Shown here: piece after piece, positions 5,333-6,063 of the stretch
Layout of the letters: the number at the start of each line of letters is the position of its first letter
Numbering within the stretch: position 1 is the stretch's first letter
From: CAZXVW01 sp964644025
GTDB taxonomy: Bacteria; Acidobacteriota; Terriglobia; Bryobacterales; Bryobacteraceae
Length of the DNA: 6,063 bases
Direction: 5' to 3'
Assembly: GCA_964644025.1 (NCBI GenBank)
Contig: CAZXVW010000235.1
Location: 1 to 6,063, forward strand
Notes under the pieces: generated by a model
The model's database searches: none
What the model was told of the DNA's origin: nothing
What the model saw: only the letters and a program-made list of their open reading frames with translations
Position numbers and translations under genes: made by a program

Positions 5333-6063
5333 CGATGGGCTCCTTCCCGCTGGAGATAGGCTGCAGCCTGAGCCGCTGCTGCGCCGGCATGCAAAATGGT
5401 GTCGGGAATGTCGCGAACGCCGGCCGCAGTTCCGGCCACGAAAACACCGGGGACCGTGGTTCTGCCGGGGTCGAGGTCTTCGTCGGGTTCCCGCACGTAA
5501 GAGAAAGGATCCATCTGGAGCTCTCCGCCGGCAAACAGGCTGGCCGGCTCTGGATTGGCGAGCAGGCCCACCGAGAGGACCACCAGGTCGTGGTTCGCCT
5601 GCCGGCGCCCGCCACCGCCTTCGATATCCTCGTAGAACAGCGTAAGGTTACCATCGCGCTCTTCGCGGATTTCGGCCACCTTGCCTTTCACAAACATCAC
5701 CCCCATCTCGCGGGCCTCCTGGAAGAACTCCTCGTATCCTTTCCCGAAGGCTCGAATGTCGATGTAGTAAATCGTAATGTCGGCCAGGGGTACGGCGCCC
5801 ATGATGAGTTGCGCTTGCTTGAGCGAGTACATGCAGCAGACCCGCGAGCAGAGGCGGTTGTTCAGGGTGCAGTCACGGGAGCCGGTGCACAGAACGTAAG
5901 CGATGTTATCGGGAACCTTGCCATCGGAGGGCCGGACGACAGCGTTGTACGGGCTGGTCGGCGCCAGGATGCGGTCCATCTGCATTCCGTCGATGACATT
6001 GAGATACCGTCCGTAGCCGTAATTTCTCCTGGCCCGGGCGTCGAACAGTCGGAAGCCGCTGGC
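5329..6063 (-). CDS. HdrA/QmoA-like flavoprotein, N-terminus beyond window (partial)
   Basis: 244 codons of the C-terminal part are present, and the frame is open to the window edge. The visible part starts in a canonical HdrA stretch (ASGFRLFDA...YGYGRYLNVI), continues through RPSDGKVPDNIAYVLC, and has the HdrA cluster motif C59-TGSRD...LC72-SRVCCMY (C76, C77; numbering from the first visible codon). It ends with the flavin-contact segment GVFVAGTAAGVRDIPDTILHAGAAAAQAAAYL. It stops without the C-terminal ferredoxin domain carried by its downstream neighbour, which makes it QmoA-like in layout. In Qmo complexes two HdrA-type subunits pair, so this protein and the one at 3590-5332 may form a heterodimer. 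An internal ATG at 5985 is not the start, because strongly family-like sequence precedes it. The cluster promoter must lie upstream of the window. Confidence 0.92.
   Translation of the reverse strand, partial: ASGFRLFDARARRNYGYGRYLNVIDGMQMDRILAPTSPYNAVVRPSDGKVPDNIAYVLCTGSRDCTLNNRLCSRVCCMYSLKQAQLIMGAVPLADITIYYIDIRAFGKGYEEFFQEAREMGVMFVKGKVAEIREERDGNLTLFYEDIEGGGGRRQANHDLVVLSVGLLANPEPASLFAGGELQMDPFSYVREPDEDLDPGRTTVPGVFVAGTAAGVRDIPDTILHAGAAAAQAAAYLQREGAHR
5340..5346 (-). promoter_or_regulatory. Ribosome binding site for GTG start of HdrA-like gene
   Basis: GAAGGAG on the minus strand lies seven bases ahead of the GTG at 5332-5330. It supports a GTG start that overlaps the upstream TGA by four bases (GTGA), a layout typical of translational coupling. 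Confidence 0.65.

Noticed and set aside
5329..5985. Start of the right-edge HdrA-like gene at the ATG at 5985
   Set aside because: The 26 codons upstream to the window edge continue a canonical HdrA sequence (FDA...YGYGRYLNVI), so this ATG is internal and the gene is cut by the window.

Overview
The window is GC-rich bacterial (or possibly archaeal) DNA. It carries one long gene cluster read entirely from the minus strand, so transcription runs from high to low coordinates. The proteins are heterodisulfide reductase (Hdr)-type electron-transfer subunits together with DsrE-family sulfur-relay-like proteins. This points to an anaerobic or sulfur-metabolising prokaryote, for example a Desulfobacterota-like or related deep-branching lineage. 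Nothing in the window fixes the taxon.

Layout in transcription order: (1) the C-terminal 244 codons of an HdrA/QmoA-like flavoprotein that runs off the right edge (6063-5329). (2) A complete 580-aa HdrA-like flavoprotein with a C-terminal ferredoxin domain (5332-3590), starting at a GTG that overlaps the previous stop. (3) A small winged-helix-like protein (3597-3343). (4) An HdrC-HdrB fusion protein (3339-2044). (5) A 208-bp gap with two small tandem hairpins. (6) A DsrE-like protein with a CAPC motif (1835-1443). (7) A cytidylate-kinase-like protein fused to a BON-like domain (1424-603). (8) A short gap with an 8-bp stem-loop. (9) A second DsrE-like protein with a CVPC motif (556-188). At the left edge, about 20 plus-strand codons look like the tail of an unrelated convergent gene.

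How the parts may work together: the two HdrA-like flavoproteins and the HdrCB fusion supply FAD, several [4Fe-4S] sites and one cysteine-rich CCG site, the usual parts of a soluble Hdr-type complex that moves electrons to or from a disulfide or related sulfur substrate. The two DsrE-like proteins could deliver or accept persulfide sulfur, as DsrE3/TusA proteins do for the sHdr sulfur-oxidation system. No TusA, lipoate-binding protein or membrane subunit is visible here. The role of the kinase/BON protein is unknown.

The most notable sequence details are: loss of every expected cluster cysteine in the first CCG half of the HdrB part; a Cys-to-Gly change in the second ferredoxin motif of the complete HdrA; a degenerate P-loop in the kinase-like protein; and a putative DNA-binding protein embedded between electron-transfer subunits.
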